Assembly (NCBI RefSeq): GCF_965208485.1
Contig: NZ_OZ242344.1
Location: forward strand, 2,170,001-2,234,000
DNA: 64,000 nucleotides
Direction of reading: 5' to 3'
Origin: Poriferisodalis sp965208485
Lineage (GTDB): Bacteria > Actinomycetota > Acidimicrobiia > Acidimicrobiales > Poriferisodalaceae
The notes under the pieces were generated by a model, which did no database searches, was not told the DNA's origin, and saw nothing but the letters and a program-made list of their open reading frames with translations. The number at the start of each line of letters is the position of its first letter. Position 1 is the stretch's first letter. This document shows positions 51,940 to 61,988 of the stretch, piece after piece. The position numbers and the translations under genes are program-made.

Positions 51940-53176
51940 TCAGCTTTCAGCACCGGCTTGTCCGGTGCGCGATGCGGCAGGGCGGCGGCGCAGCAGTACC
52001 CGCAGCCGCGAGTAGAACTCGTCGGCGTCGATGTAGGTGCCGATGAGCCGCCGGCGTGTCCCGGCGTGAGGTTCGAAGGCGTCCCGTCCGTGCAGCACGC
52101 GCCGGTTGTCGAACACGACGATGTCGCCGGATCGGAACGGGTAGCGCATCTGGAACCGGTCCGAGCTGGCTGTCGAGCTGAGCACGCGCATCGCTGCATA
52201 GGCCCGGTCGAGATCGTGCGCCGCCATGGCGGGAAAGGCCCGCACCGGGTGGAATGCCCGGTACGTGTGGGGAATCCGGCCGTCGCCGGTGTCGATGATC
52301 GGTCCCTGCCAGCGGTGGTCGTGGTCGGGTGATCGATTGAAGAACACCCATTCCAGCGTGGTGAGTGCCTCGAATGCGTCCGGCTCGTGCGCTCGCAGAT
52401 GGTCGGCTATGGCCAGGCCATCGGCCATCGTCGACCAGCCGCCTTCGACGCTGTTCTCCACGCAGTGCAGCATCTGCAGCCCGGGTGGCACTTCACGTGT
52501 CGGCAGGTCGGTGTGGGGAGCCCAGCCGCTGTCCCGTATTGGCCAGCGAGGTGGGCGTGATGTCGACATCCACGTGCCACGTCAGCCCGAAGTTGGAGTC
52601 CCGCATGGCACCGATGCGACCTGCCATCTCGGCGACAGTGCCGGGATCGGTGCCGCAGCCGGCCAGGCGCAGCAGGCCGTAGCGGGCAAGATCGCACAGA
52701 GCGTCGGCCAGCGCATCGTCGTGACTCAGGACGGCTCCTCCGTCGCGAGTCGCCGGCTCGGAGCACTGCGCTGCTGTCCACGGCACCGGCTCGGGGATGA
52801 CCGCGAACGGCCGGTGCATCTGGTCGGCGACATGGCGCAGCCAGCCCGGATGGAACCTGGCCTCGCGGTGCTCGGGCTCGAAGGTCACCTCGAGCGCCCC
52901 ACCGTCCAGTTCGATCCGGCCGAGCGACAGACGGGCATCGATATGAGCAGGGTCCAGTTCGCACTCACGCGTCACCGGATCGATGCCGCCGGCACCGGGT
53001 GCGTTCTCTCGCAGCCACATTGGATGGCACTCGAGTGTCGTTCCGTCGGGCCATGCGAGCTGGGCGGTGCCGTGCGCGGTGAGACACGCCGAAGCGAGCG
53101 CCGACCACGGGTAGCGGTAGTAGTCCGGAGTGGGGCAGTCCGGTGTGGGCGGATGGGCAGAACCCCGCTCGGTCAC
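51940..53176 (-). pseudogene. Gamma-butyrobetaine hydroxylase-like Fe(II)/2-oxoglutarate dioxygenase, frameshifted
   Basis: The 5' frame (ATG at 53176) has the DUF971-like N-domain (LAWPDGTTLECHPMWLRENA) and the start of the TauD domain (NFGLTWHVDVDITPTSLANT). Near 52530 one base is out of phase; the other frame continues as GWAPHTDLPTREVPPGLQML with the iron-binding HTD, then RVLHGRDAF with the last iron His, to GQAGAES. Members hydroxylate gamma-butyrobetaine to carnitine or act on related amines. The single defect may be a real mutation or a sequencing error. Confidence 0.75.
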
Positions 53177-53266
53177 TGGCCAAATTGTCTCACAGCCCGC
53201 CCGGCTGACCGGTCCATATGACCGGAACCGTGCAGTCGTGTATTGAGTCGGCGACGCTGCGTTCGC

Positions 53267-55705
53267 TCAGATGCTGTCGGCGGCGGCGAGACCTTCGGGG
53301 TCGGCTTCCTGACCGGCCGCCATCGCTGCGAAGATCTCGGGCGGCTCTCGCCACGGATCGGCAGCGTTGCCGGCTCGCGCCGCAGCGATCGCCTCCCACA
53401 CGCGTTGGGGACTCATGGGCATGTCGATGTGGCGGACACCGAGGTGCGCAACGGCGTCGATGACGGCGTTCTGCAGCGCCGGGGTGGAACCGATGGTGCT
53501 GGCCTCGCCAATGCCCTTCGCGCCGAGCGGGTTGAGCGGCGTGGGGGTGACGGTGTGGTGCACTTCGAAACTCGGGAACTCCGCCGCTGAGGGGAAGAGA
53601 TAGGTCATGAGCGTGCTCGTTTGGGGATTGCCGTCGGCGTCGTAGACCACCTCTTCGAAGAGTGTCTGCGCCGCTCCTTGGGCGATGCCGCCGTGCTGCT
53701 GGCCCGCAAACAGCAGCGGGTTGATGACCGTGCCGGCGTCGTCGACCGCAATGTGGCGCAGGTAGTGGACTTCGCCGGTTTCGGTGTCGACTTCGACGAC
53801 AGCGATGTGCGCGCCGAAGGGGAAGGTGGCGTGGACCTGGTCGAAGTCGAGCTGTGCAGCGAGTCCGGGGTCGATGGGCTCGCCGCGTTCGGCTGCCTGG
53901 ATCTCTGCTGCCGTGGGCTCGCCCCTCACGTCATCAGGAGCGCTGTCGATCGAAGCAGCCAGCGTCGCCCAGTCCACCGTGCGCGCAGGAACGCCGGCCA
54001 CGCTGAAGGTGCCGGCGGTGACGTCGAGCACGATGTCGTCTGGGTTGGCTTCCAGCAGGTGTGCGGCCAGCCGCTGCGCTCGCTCGACCAGCAGATCGGT
54101 GGCATTGGCCACCGCCGTGCCGCCGACCTGCAGCGAGCGCGATCCGCCGGTGCCGCTGCCGCGGGGCACCAGGTCGGTGTCGGACTGGATGAAACCGATG
54201 CGCTCGACGGAGATGCCGGTGCGGGCCGAGACGATCTGGGCGAACGTCGTGTGGTGCCCTTGGCCGTGCGCGCTCGTGCCGACACGGATGGTGGCGCCGC
54301 CGTCGGGCTCGATGCGCACGGCACCGAACTCCGCGCTGAGCCCGCTGGCGGTCACCTCCACGAAGCTGGCGACGCCGATGCCGAGCTGCCGCACGTCGCC
54401 TCGCGCCCGGCGTTCCTGCTGGGAGGCCCGCAGGTCGTCGTAGCCGGCCAGATCGGCGGCCCGCCGCAGCGACAGGGCGAAGTCTCCGCTGTCGTAGGTG
54501 AGACCGGTGAGCGTGTCGAAGGGGAACTCGTCGGGTCTGATGAAGTTGCGAAGTCGCAGCTCGATGGGGTCGATGCCGGTCTCGATGGCCGCCTGATCCA
54601 CCAGGCGTTCCAGCAGGGCGGCAGCTTCGGGCCGTCCGGCCCCCCGGTAGGCGCCCATGGGCGTCGTGTTGGTGACGCCGGTGACGACATCGAACCGGAT
54701 CGCCCCGAATGCATAGGTGCCGTGGGACATCCGCCTGGTGCCCGCGGGCAGCATCGTGCCCAGGTCGGGGTACGCGCCGGCATCCCCGACGAGGCGGACA
54801 CGCAGCCCGGTGAAGGTGCCGTCGTCTCGCACGCCGAGCTCGGCGTACTGCACCTGCGCCCGGCTGTGCGCCAGGGTCACCATGTCCTCGCTGCGGCCCG
54901 GCGTCCAGGTGACGGGCCGGCCGAGGCGGTCCGCCAGCGCAGTCACCACGGTGTGCTCGTGATGCAGGCCCGCCTTGGCCCCGAAGCCCCCGCCGACGTG
55001 GGGGGCGATGAAGCGCAGCCGTTGCGGCTCCCAGCCGAGCGCTGCCGCGAGCAGGGTGTGGGACAGGTGCGGCATCTGGGTGGCGCAGTACACGGTCATG
55101 CGGCCGTCGCTGCCCGGGATCGCCGCGCACGAGTTCGGCTCCAGGGGTGCCGCAGCGAGCTTCTGGTTGACGTAGCGGCCCCGCACCACGTGTGCAGCCC
55201 CCTCGAGCGGGTCGTGGCCGGGCGGATCGGTGATCTGGGTGGCGACATTGTCAGGCCGCCCATCGAAGACGACCGGTGTGCCGGGCACGAGCGCCGCTTC
55301 GGCATCGCTGATGGCAGGCAGCCGCCCGTAGTCGACCTCGACCAGCTCGGCGGCATCGACCGCTTGGGCCAGCGTTTCGGCGACGACCACCGCAACCGCT
55401 TCGCCGACGAATCGCACCCTGTCGACCGCCAGGGGGGAGCGGGCGAACTCGTCGGCCACCTTGACGTACACGGGGTGCGGCGCGAGGCCGAGGTCGGCGG
55501 CGGTGCACACGGCCGCCACGCCGGGCGCCCCGGCGGCCTCGGCGGTGTCGATGGCCTCGATGACGGCGTGGGCGATGGGGGACCGCACGAACACTGCGTG
55601 GCACATGCCGCCGGCGTGGTGGTCGTAGACGTAGCGGCCGCCGACGGTGAGCAGCTCGGGGTCTTCGACCCGCCGGACTTCGTTGCCCAGGATCGACCCA
55701 GCCAT
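53267..55705 (-). CDS. Xanthine dehydrogenase-family molybdopterin-binding subunit (form II CoxL-like)
   Basis: 812 residues, ATG at 55705. The N-terminal a/b hammerhead domain (RFVGEAVAVVVAETLAQAVD) is followed by the molybdopterin domains with HVGGGFGAK, the active loop GAYRGAGRPEA and the catalytic Glu in GAKGIGEAST. AYRGAGR marks form II CoxL-type proteins, whose substrate is often unknown, not the AYXCSFR of true CO dehydrogenase. No FAD (CoxM) or iron-sulfur (CoxS) subunit gene lies beside it. Length is normal. Confidence 0.88.
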   Translation of the reverse strand: MAGSILGNEVRRVEDPELLTVGGRYVYDHHAGGMCHAVFVRSPIAHAVIEAIDTAEAAGAPGVAAVCTAADLGLAPHPVYVKVADEFARSPLAVDRVRFVGEAVAVVVAETLAQAVDAAELVEVDYGRLPAISDAEAALVPGTPVVFDGRPDNVATQITDPPGHDPLEGAAHVVRGRYVNQKLAAAPLEPNSCAAIPGSDGRMTVYCATQMPHLSHTLLAAALGWEPQRLRFIAPHVGGGFGAKAGLHHEHTVVTALADRLGRPVTWTPGRSEDMVTLAHSRAQVQYAELGVRDDGTFTGLRVRLVGDAGAYPDLGTMLPAGTRRMSHGTYAFGAIRFDVVTGVTNTTPMGAYRGAGRPEAAALLERLVDQAAIETGIDPIELRLRNFIRPDEFPFDTLTGLTYDSGDFALSLRRAADLAGYDDLRASQQERRARGDVRQLGIGVASFVEVTASGLSAEFGAVRIEPDGGATIRVGTSAHGQGHHTTFAQIVSARTGISVERIGFIQSDTDLVPRGSGTGGSRSLQVGGTAVANATDLLVERAQRLAAHLLEANPDDIVLDVTAGTFSVAGVPARTVDWATLAASIDSAPDDVRGEPTAAEIQAAERGEPIDPGLAAQLDFDQVHATFPFGAHIAVVEVDTETGEVHYLRHIAVDDAGTVINPLLFAGQQHGGIAQGAAQTLFEEVVYDADGNPQTSTLMTYLFPSAAEFPSFEVHHTVTPTPLNPLGAKGIGEASTIGSTPALQNAVIDAVAHLGVRHIDMPMSPQRVWEAIAAARAGNAADPWREPPEIFAAMAAGQEADPEGLAAADSI

Positions 55706-55770
55706 GAGCGGCGAGGCTAGTGAGGGGTGCTTGCACAGGACCGGGCGAACGTGCTCGTTACGCTGCCGCC

Positions 55771-56577
55771 GTGACCGGCGACGTGTACACCCATGGCCAC
55801 CACTCGACGGTGGTCAACCAGCACGCGCGGCGCACAGCGGAGGACTGTGCTGCGTTCGCGCGCCACCTGATCGCGCCCGATTCCCGCATCCTCGACGTCG
55901 GCTGCGGCCCGGCCTCGATCACCGTCGGCTTGGCACGCTGGGCGGCACACGGCCACGTCACCGGCATCGAGGTGGGCGACGACATCCTGGCTACTGCCGC
56001 GACCACCGTCGCAGAGGCCGATGTCGGCAACGTGACGCTCGCCAAGGAGTCGGTGTACGAGCTGCCGTACCCCGACGGCAGTTTCGACGTGGCCTATGCC
56101 CACCAGGTGCTGCAGCACCTCTCAGATCCGGTGGCGGCGATCCGGGAGATGGCACGCGTCGTGCGAGCCGGCGGCTGGGTGGCGGCGCGCGACTCCGACT
56201 ACTCGACCATGCGGGGCTTTCCGTCCAGCGAGGGCATCACCCGGTGGCGCGAGGTGTATCGCCAGGTCTGCCGGCACAACAGCGCCGAGCCAGATGCGGG
56301 CCGGCATCTCTACTCGTGGTTCCGCAGCGCTGGGTTGGCCGAAGTGCAGATGTCAGCGTCGGTGTGGCAGTTCTTCACGCCCGAGACACGGCGCAACTGG
56401 GGCTATTCCTGGGCCGAGCGGTCTCTCCAGAGCAGCTTCGCCGAGCAGGCGGTCGACTACGGATATGCCACCGCCGCCGAGATGGAGGACATTGCCGCCG
56501 CCTGGCGCGCATGGGCCGATACCCCCGACGGCTACTTCCATTTCATTCACGCGGAGGCGTTGGCGCAGGTCGCCTGA
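55771..56577 (+). CDS. SAM-dependent class I methyltransferase
   Basis: 268 residues from the GTG at 55771 (MTGDVYTHGHHSTVVNQHAR); the frame is open from 55720 but that part overlaps the upstream region of coxL and looks non-native. SAM motif I ILDVGCGPASITVGLARW, motif II ELPYPDGSFDVAYAHQVLQH, and the post-motif MARVVRAGGWVAARD. Similar to UbiE/menaquinone-type small-molecule methyltransferases; substrate unknown. Divergent from the CoxL-like gene. Confidence 0.85.
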   Translation: MTGDVYTHGHHSTVVNQHARRTAEDCAAFARHLIAPDSRILDVGCGPASITVGLARWAAHGHVTGIEVGDDILATAATTVAEADVGNVTLAKESVYELPYPDGSFDVAYAHQVLQHLSDPVAAIREMARVVRAGGWVAARDSDYSTMRGFPSSEGITRWREVYRQVCRHNSAEPDAGRHLYSWFRSAGLAEVQMSASVWQFFTPETRRNWGYSWAERSLQSSFAEQAVDYGYATAAEMEDIAAAWRAWADTPDGYFHFIHAEALAQVA

Positions 56578-56664
56578 CGCGGCCGGCGTTCCTTCGTCGA
56601 GAAGACTCGAACTGGCACTCCTCTGGGAGGCTGCCAGCACCCGGTCCGAAGTGCGGCGCTGCGC

Positions 56665-57576
56665 TCAGCGGGCACGAGCAGTTTCGACCTCATGCGCGAA
56701 GGGAGGGTTGGCTCCGGCGCGTGTGCAGGTGATCGCGGCGGCGACGGCGGCTCGTTCGGCGATGGAACGCCATTCGGCCAGGCCGAGCGAAGCCAGCGCC
56801 GACCGGTCGGCGCCCAGCAGATTCCACAGCGAGACGAGCACTGCGCCGACGAAGGCGTCACCGGCGCCGACCGTGTCGACGACCGCCACGCTCGGCGCCG
56901 CCACGTCGACGGCGCCCTCGGTCGTGTAGACCGTCGCGCCATCGGAGCCACGGGTGATGATCACCGCCACGGTTCGCCCCTCCAGCAGCTCCGCCGCGCA
57001 GTTGACGGCGGGGCGTCGGGGCCAGATCCAGTCGAGATCCTCGTCGGAGGCCCGGTACAGGTCGCACGCCTGCAGCCATCGGTGATGGAAGCGGTCCCAG
57101 CGCTGCCGGTCCGTGATGACCGCTGGCCGGACGTTCGGATCCAGCGACACGATGCCGCGGTGACGCTCCGCGAGCTGGGCCAGCACGTCGGCGGCTCGGC
57201 CCCGGAACATGCCGAGCGTGCCCCCGTGCACGATGTGCGGGCCGGGCGTGAGCGAGGCCAGCTCCGCCGATTCGAGTGCGGTGTCAGCAGTGCCGTCGCC
57301 CTCGAAACGGAACGACGGGCTCGGCGTGAAGCTGACCATCGCCCGCGCTGTGGGCTCGGGGCCTCGTTCGCACGCTCGCAGATCGACCCCGTTGCGCTGC
57401 AAGTGCCCCCAGATGAGCTCTCCGTCGGCATCGGTCGACACCCGTCCGACAAATGCGCTCGGGGCCCCGAGTCGAGCTGCCGCAACAGCGGCATTCATCG
57501 GACCGCCTCCGGGCACTGATCGGCACTCAGCCCCATCGAGCACGTCCACCAGCGCCTCGCCGCAGCACACGATCAC
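56665..57576 (-). CDS. PfkB-family sugar kinase (fructokinase-like)
   Basis: 303 residues from a GTG at 57576 (VIVCCGEALVDVLDG); the frame to 57729 adds an Arg-rich stretch without homology. PfkB signature 1 is GGGPMNAAVAAARLGAPSAF and signature 2 is DTVGAGDAFVGAVL with the catalytic Asp. FVGRVSTDADGELIWGHLQR matches ribokinase/fructokinase types. It would phosphorylate a sugar with ATP. It is convergent with the methyltransferase gene. Confidence 0.88.
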   Translation of the reverse strand: MIVCCGEALVDVLDGAECRSVPGGGPMNAAVAAARLGAPSAFVGRVSTDADGELIWGHLQRNGVDLRACERGPEPTARAMVSFTPSPSFRFEGDGTADTALESAELASLTPGPHIVHGGTLGMFRGRAADVLAQLAERHRGIVSLDPNVRPAVITDRQRWDRFHHRWLQACDLYRASDEDLDWIWPRRPAVNCAAELLEGRTVAVIITRGSDGATVYTTEGAVDVAAPSVAVVDTVGAGDAFVGAVLVSLWNLLGADRSALASLGLAEWRSIAERAAVAAAITCTRAGANPPFAHEVETARAR

Positions 57577-57765
57577 CGGCCGAACCCCATCGCGGCAGTC
57601 TGGCGTACGACCTTCGTGAGCGGTCGGTCTGGCATTGATCGGCACTGGGCTCGTTGCGCCGCTGCGGGCGCGACGGTGCCCCGGCGAACGCTCCTGAGCC
57701 GAAGAGCGCTGCCGGGGCGCCGCCCGCACCGGTCAGAGCAGCGGGACGGCCCGGACCGGTACGAC

Positions 57766-58483
57766 CTACTGCAAGCGCTGTGCCGCTGCGATCAGCCGGG
57801 CCAGCTCGGCCACATCGGCGTCACCGCGGAAGTCACGAGCCACGGCCTCGGCCTCGGTGCGAAGCTGGCGCATCGACGCCGAGGCCGACGCCGATGGTGG
57901 ACAGCCCGATGTCGGAGCGCTCGCCGAGCTGGCGCAGGATCCGGTCGGTCTCGGTGGCGCCGACGTTGGCGACGCCGTCAGAGAACAGCAGCACGAGCAC
58001 ATGGCGTCCCCGGTCGGCCTCGCTTTCGGCCATGCGATAGCCGGTGACGAGGCCGCCGGCGACGTTGGGGCTGCCGTCGGGCCGCACGTCCCGCTGGATG
58101 CGACGGATCAGGTCGTCGTGATTGCGGCCGACCGGCGCGGGTCTCGCCACCGTCTGGGCACGGTCGGCGTAGGCCACGACGCCCACCCGGGTCTCGGGCT
58201 CGAGCCCTTCGAGCAGCAGGTCGACGGCGTCGTAGACCAGCTCGATGCGCCGGGACCTGTCGTTGCCGGTGCCGATCTGCTCATTCATCGAGCCCGAGCT
58301 GTCGAGCACCAGGATGATGCTGTCGGGTCGCAGCGCATCCGACACGATATGGGGCGCCTGCACGCCCACCCTCAGCAACAGGTCGTCAGAGTCTGCGAAC
58401 GGCGACGGTGCGGCCTCGACACTGATGGTGAATTCGTCGATGTCGTCGTCGTAGCCGCCGTCGAAGTATGACGAATTCGTCAA
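57766..58483 (-). pseudogene. vWA-domain protein, truncated at 5' and internally deleted
   Basis: The frame from 58483 reads DEFTISVEAAPSPFADSDDL and the vWA domain with MIDAS DSSGSMNEQ and FSDGVANVG. At GLSTIGVGLGVDAP the frame is lost; the expected C-terminus, EAEAVARDFRGDADVAELAR plus LIAAAQRLQ, continues in another frame to 57766. The start lacks the usual N-region. The 5' edge at about 58490 is next to the integrase module, so integration may have cut it. Confidence 0.65.
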
Positions 58484-58660
58484 CTATGGCGGCGGCGGCT
58501 ACCGCCAATGTTCGCCAGTGTCCGCAGAAGTACCGAAAATAGTTGTGTGACCTGCGGCAACGCTTCTAGCCCAGTGTCCTAGTTGGTCCCGAGAAATCCT
58601 CTTTGATACGCTTACTGCCGTTCGCCTATACATATTCAGGAACACAGCAAGGAGGCAGCA

Positions 58661-59953
58661 ATGCTCACAGACACAGCAATACGCAACGCAAGACCGAAGC
58701 CAGACGGCAGCCCGAGAGTCTTGGGCGACGGTCGCTACGGGCTGGCGCTCAGGATCAGCCAGCGCAAAGACGGCAGAACAACCAAGACGTTCATTCAGCA
58801 GATAAAGATCGACGGCAGGCGCACTCATGTAGGGCTTGGCGAATATCCGATTGTCAGCCTCGCAGAAGCCCGCGAACAGGCACTCGACAACCTGCGCGAG
58901 ACACGACACGGCAACGATGTTCGCACTAGGAGCGCAGCGGCAGCCACAGGAGCGCTCACCTTCGCTGACGCTGAGGCTGCTTTCGTTCGCACGCTGTCGA
59001 ACACAGCCCGCACGCTTGCAAACCGTGAACGCGAAATGTCCACCTACATGCTGCCGAAAATCGGCAGCCTGCCAGTCAGCCAGATTCGGCAAGCCGACAT
59101 AGTGGCTGCTTTGGAACAGCCGCACCCTGATAAGAACGAACCTGTTTGGCTGGCTGTTCCTACGGTCGCTGACAGACTGCTGTTCTACACGCGCAACGTC
59201 TTTGACTGGCTTGTAGCGACAAAGCAGCTTGACATGTCGCCAATCAGCGCAGGTGTTCGCAAGGCACTTGCTCAGCGCCCCAAGAAAGAACGCAAGCATC
59301 ATCGCGCTGTTCCTTGGCAGCAAATCCCTGAAGCCGTGAAGCAGATTGCCGAATATCACAACCCAATGAGCAAGCAGTCAGCAATGCGCAAACTGGGCTT
59401 GCTGTTCACGATCCTCACAGCAAGGCGTTCCGCTGAGACAATCCGCGCCGAATGGTCGCAGTTTGACATTGCGGCAGCTCGTTGGAACAAGCCCTACGAC
59501 ATGATGAAGTCTCGCAAAGCGCATGATGAGCCTTTGAGCGCTCAGGTGTTGGCGATAACGGCAGGCGCAGCCGAAGCGCCTTGGCGCAAATATCAGGGTG
59601 AGCCTTCGGGCGCTGTGTTCGCTGAGCAAGGCAAAGCCACTTTGCAGGATGCTGACATGCTCAAATTGGTCAAAGCCGCAGGGCTTGAAGATCAGTACGG
59701 CGACGCTGCCACCGTTCACGGTTTCCGCAACAGCTTCGCTGACTGGGCTATGGCGCAAGGTCACCCTGAATGGCTCATAGACATTCAGCTCGCCCACGCG
59801 AAAGCCAATGAGACAGAAGCCGCATACAAGCGCTCAGATCATGTCGAACTGCGACGCGAAATGATGCAGCAATGGGCGCATTTCTGTCTGTCGGCTGTCA
59901 GCGATCCTGAGACGCTTGAAAGCCTGTTCGCTGACATTCAGGCAGGCAAGTAG
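58661..59953 (+). CDS. P4-type tyrosine recombinase/integrase (DUF4102 N-domain)
   Basis: 430 residues, ATG at 58661 with AAGGAGG 5 bases upstream. N-terminal DUF4102 (LTDTAIRNARPKPDGSPRVL, then THVGLGEYPIVSLAEAREQA), SAM-like core-binding domain and the catalytic domain with Arg in LTARRSAETIRAEW, HGFRNSFADWA (HxxR), HAKANETEAAYKRSD (His and Tyr). Codon use and GC are lower than in neighbours (many GCA, GCT, AAG), a sign of transfer. It is probably the integrase of an island, but the att sites are not seen. Confidence 0.92.
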   Translation: MLTDTAIRNARPKPDGSPRVLGDGRYGLALRISQRKDGRTTKTFIQQIKIDGRRTHVGLGEYPIVSLAEAREQALDNLRETRHGNDVRTRSAAAATGALTFADAEAAFVRTLSNTARTLANREREMSTYMLPKIGSLPVSQIRQADIVAALEQPHPDKNEPVWLAVPTVADRLLFYTRNVFDWLVATKQLDMSPISAGVRKALAQRPKKERKHHRAVPWQQIPEAVKQIAEYHNPMSKQSAMRKLGLLFTILTARRSAETIRAEWSQFDIAAARWNKPYDMMKSRKAHDEPLSAQVLAITAGAAEAPWRKYQGEPSGAVFAEQGKATLQDADMLKLVKAAGLEDQYGDAATVHGFRNSFADWAMAQGHPEWLIDIQLAHAKANETEAAYKRSDHVELRREMMQQWAHFCLSAVSDPETLESLFADIQAGK

Positions 59954-59956
59954 CCA

Positions 59957-60065
59957 CCTAGGAGGGTGGTCGGAAAGCCGCTGTTTCGGCGTTTGTCAGA
60001 TGCAAACCCACAGGTCAGGGACTTGCTGTGTCGGCAAGATCCCCATTTCCGACCACCCTCCTAGG
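59957..60065. mobile_element. MITE-like element with 15-bp inverted ends and CTAG flanks
   Basis: GAGGGTGGTCGGAAA begins after CTAG at 59958-59961, and TTTCCGACCACCCTC ends before CTAG at 60061-60064. The two CTAG sites could be a target duplication. The core (CAGGTCAGGGACTTG) recalls the hairpins of the other MITEs. The element lies 4 bases after the integrase stop and shares its right CTAG with the IS1182 left end. Confidence 0.75.
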
Positions 60066-60129
60066 AGACTGCTGATTTATTGACGGCGATTTCCGCGTCC
60101 GGTTGTGGGGCGCGCGGGACACTGGTCAG

Positions 60130-61671
60130 ATGCAGGGGACGGCGGAGCAGGATCGGGTGCTGTTGGATGCGGCGGCGGTGTGCGGGCATCTGTTGGGGGC
60201 GGGGTCGGTGCATGCGCTGTTGGCGCAGCATCGCGGTCGGCTGTTTCCCGATGAGATGTTCGAGGATCTGTTCGGGTCTGGGCGGGGCCGTCCGTCGGTG
60301 CCGGGCGGGGTGGTGGCTGTGGTGTTGGTGCTGCAGGCGTTTGAGGGCCTGTCGGATCGGATGGCGTGCCGGCGTTTGCAGACCGATCTGGCGTGGAAGG
60401 CCGCGGCGGGTCTGGCTGTGACTGATGAGGCGTTCCACCCGACGGTGCTGACGTTGTGGCGCAACCGGCTGCGGGCCGGCGAGCGGCCTGATCGGGTGTT
60501 CGACGCGGTGCGGGAGCTGGTCGCCGAGACCGGGGCGGTGGCTGGGCGGTCCCGGCGTGTTCTGGATTCGACGGTGCTCGACGACGCTGTCGCCCGTCAG
60601 GACACCGTGTCGATGCTGGTGAACCAGATTCGGCGGGTGCGCAGGCTGGTGGGCGAGCTGGGCGAGGTCCCGGTGCGCGAGCGCAATCTGGATGTGGCGG
60701 GGCCGGTGGTGGACTGGGACGATCCCGCCGACGAGCAGCGGCTCGTGAGCGAGTTGGTGGATGACGCGTTGGAGCTGATCGGCGCCGCAGCCGACCTCGA
60801 TCTGGACGATTCCCAAGCCGACGCTGTGGGCTTGCTGGGGCTGGTCGCGGGCCAGGACACCGAGCCCGCCGGGGACGAGCCGGGCCGGTGGCGGATCGCG
60901 CAGGGCACGGCGAAGCACCGGGTGATCAGCGTTGTCGATCCCGAGTCTCGGCACGCCCACAAGACCGCTCACAGCTACCGCGACGGTTTCAAGGCCCACA
61001 TCGCGGCTGAGCCCGACACGGGTCTTGTCACCGCAGCCGATCTCACCCCAGGCGACATGGGCGACGCTGACGCGGCGATGGGACTGCTCGCCAGCGAGCC
61101 GGCGGGCACCGTGGTGCTCGCCGACAGCGCCTATGGAACCGGCAAGCTGCGAGCCGACCTGCGCGCTGCGCAGATGGCAGCGGTGATCAAGCCCCCGCCG
61201 CTGCGGACCGCGGTCCCCGGCGGGCACAGCCTCGACGACTTCGACATCGACTACAGCTAGGACCCCCACAACGGCGAGTTCTCCGGCACCGTCACATGCC
61301 CTGAGGGCGTCACGGCCGCCATCAGCGCCACCGGCACCGCGACCTTCGGGAGGCACTGCCGCGGATGCCCCCAACGATCACGCTGCACCACCGCCAAGAC
61401 AGGGCACAGCATCCAGATCCACCCCCACCACGACCTGCCCGCCGCCGCCCGAGCGCAAGCCCGCACCACCGAGTTCGCCGACGACTACCGACAGCATCGG
61501 CCCCTCGCCGAGCGCAGCATCGCCTGGCTCGTCCGCCGAGCCCGAAGATGCCCCTACCTCGGCACCGCCAAGAACCGGCACTGGCTGCGGCTGCGCGCCG
61601 CAGCAGTCAACCTCCAACGCCTCACCAACCTCGGACTGCACCACAACGGCACCCGCTGGGCCATCACCTGA
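60130..61671 (+). pseudogene. IS1182-family transposase interrupted by one TAG codon
   Basis: From the ATG at 60130 (MQGTAEQDRVLLDAAAVCGH) the DUF772 N-domain and the DDE core (RVLDSTVLDDAV, ESRHAHKTAHSYRDGFKAHI, VLADSAYGTGKLRADL) run to TAG at 61258-61260. The same frame then continues intact for 136 codons (PHNGEFSGTVTCPEGV, then GRHCRGCPQRSRCTTAK) to a normal stop at 61669. A single base restores it, probably TAG from CAG. The left end CTAGGAGACTGCTGATTTATT at 60061 also occurs alone at 13481. The right end is not identified. Confidence 0.8.
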
Positions 61672-61739
61672 CCCCCACCACACCCAAAACGCACCGACGA
61701 CACCGCCGAACCAGTCCGGGATCATCCCGCCGGCGCTGC

Positions 61740-61890
61740 CACACCCCGAACCATGACACGCATGTAATGCCCAGCGAGGTTGTTGACGTGGTTGGCGGGT
61801 GTGGCTGCGATGGCGGTGTGGTGCCGGTGGAGATTGCAGGCGTGGATCCAGTTCTGAAGGCGGCGGCCACGAACTTTGCGGTGTCATATG
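61740..61890 (-). mobile_element. C-terminal relic of an IS481-type transposase
   Basis: On the minus strand one frame reads LQNWIHACNLHRHHTAIAAT then PANHVNNLAGHYM, similar to the ending YNxHRPHTALGGxPPxxRxxNLxGxY of IS481 transposases. It is short and lacks everything upstream. The rest of 61672-61988 shows no other gene. Confidence 0.5.
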
Positions 61891-61988
61891 CCCTGTCCGT
61901 GCCGACGATGTGCTGGCGCGTCCGTTGAGGACTCGTCGCAGCATCGGCTGGTCGGAGATTATGGTTGTGGCGTGTGTAATCAGAGTCC

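Noticed and set aside
53621..55720. 699-codon plus-strand frame opposite the CoxL-like gene
   Set aside because: No domain; explained by codon bias of the minus-strand gene.
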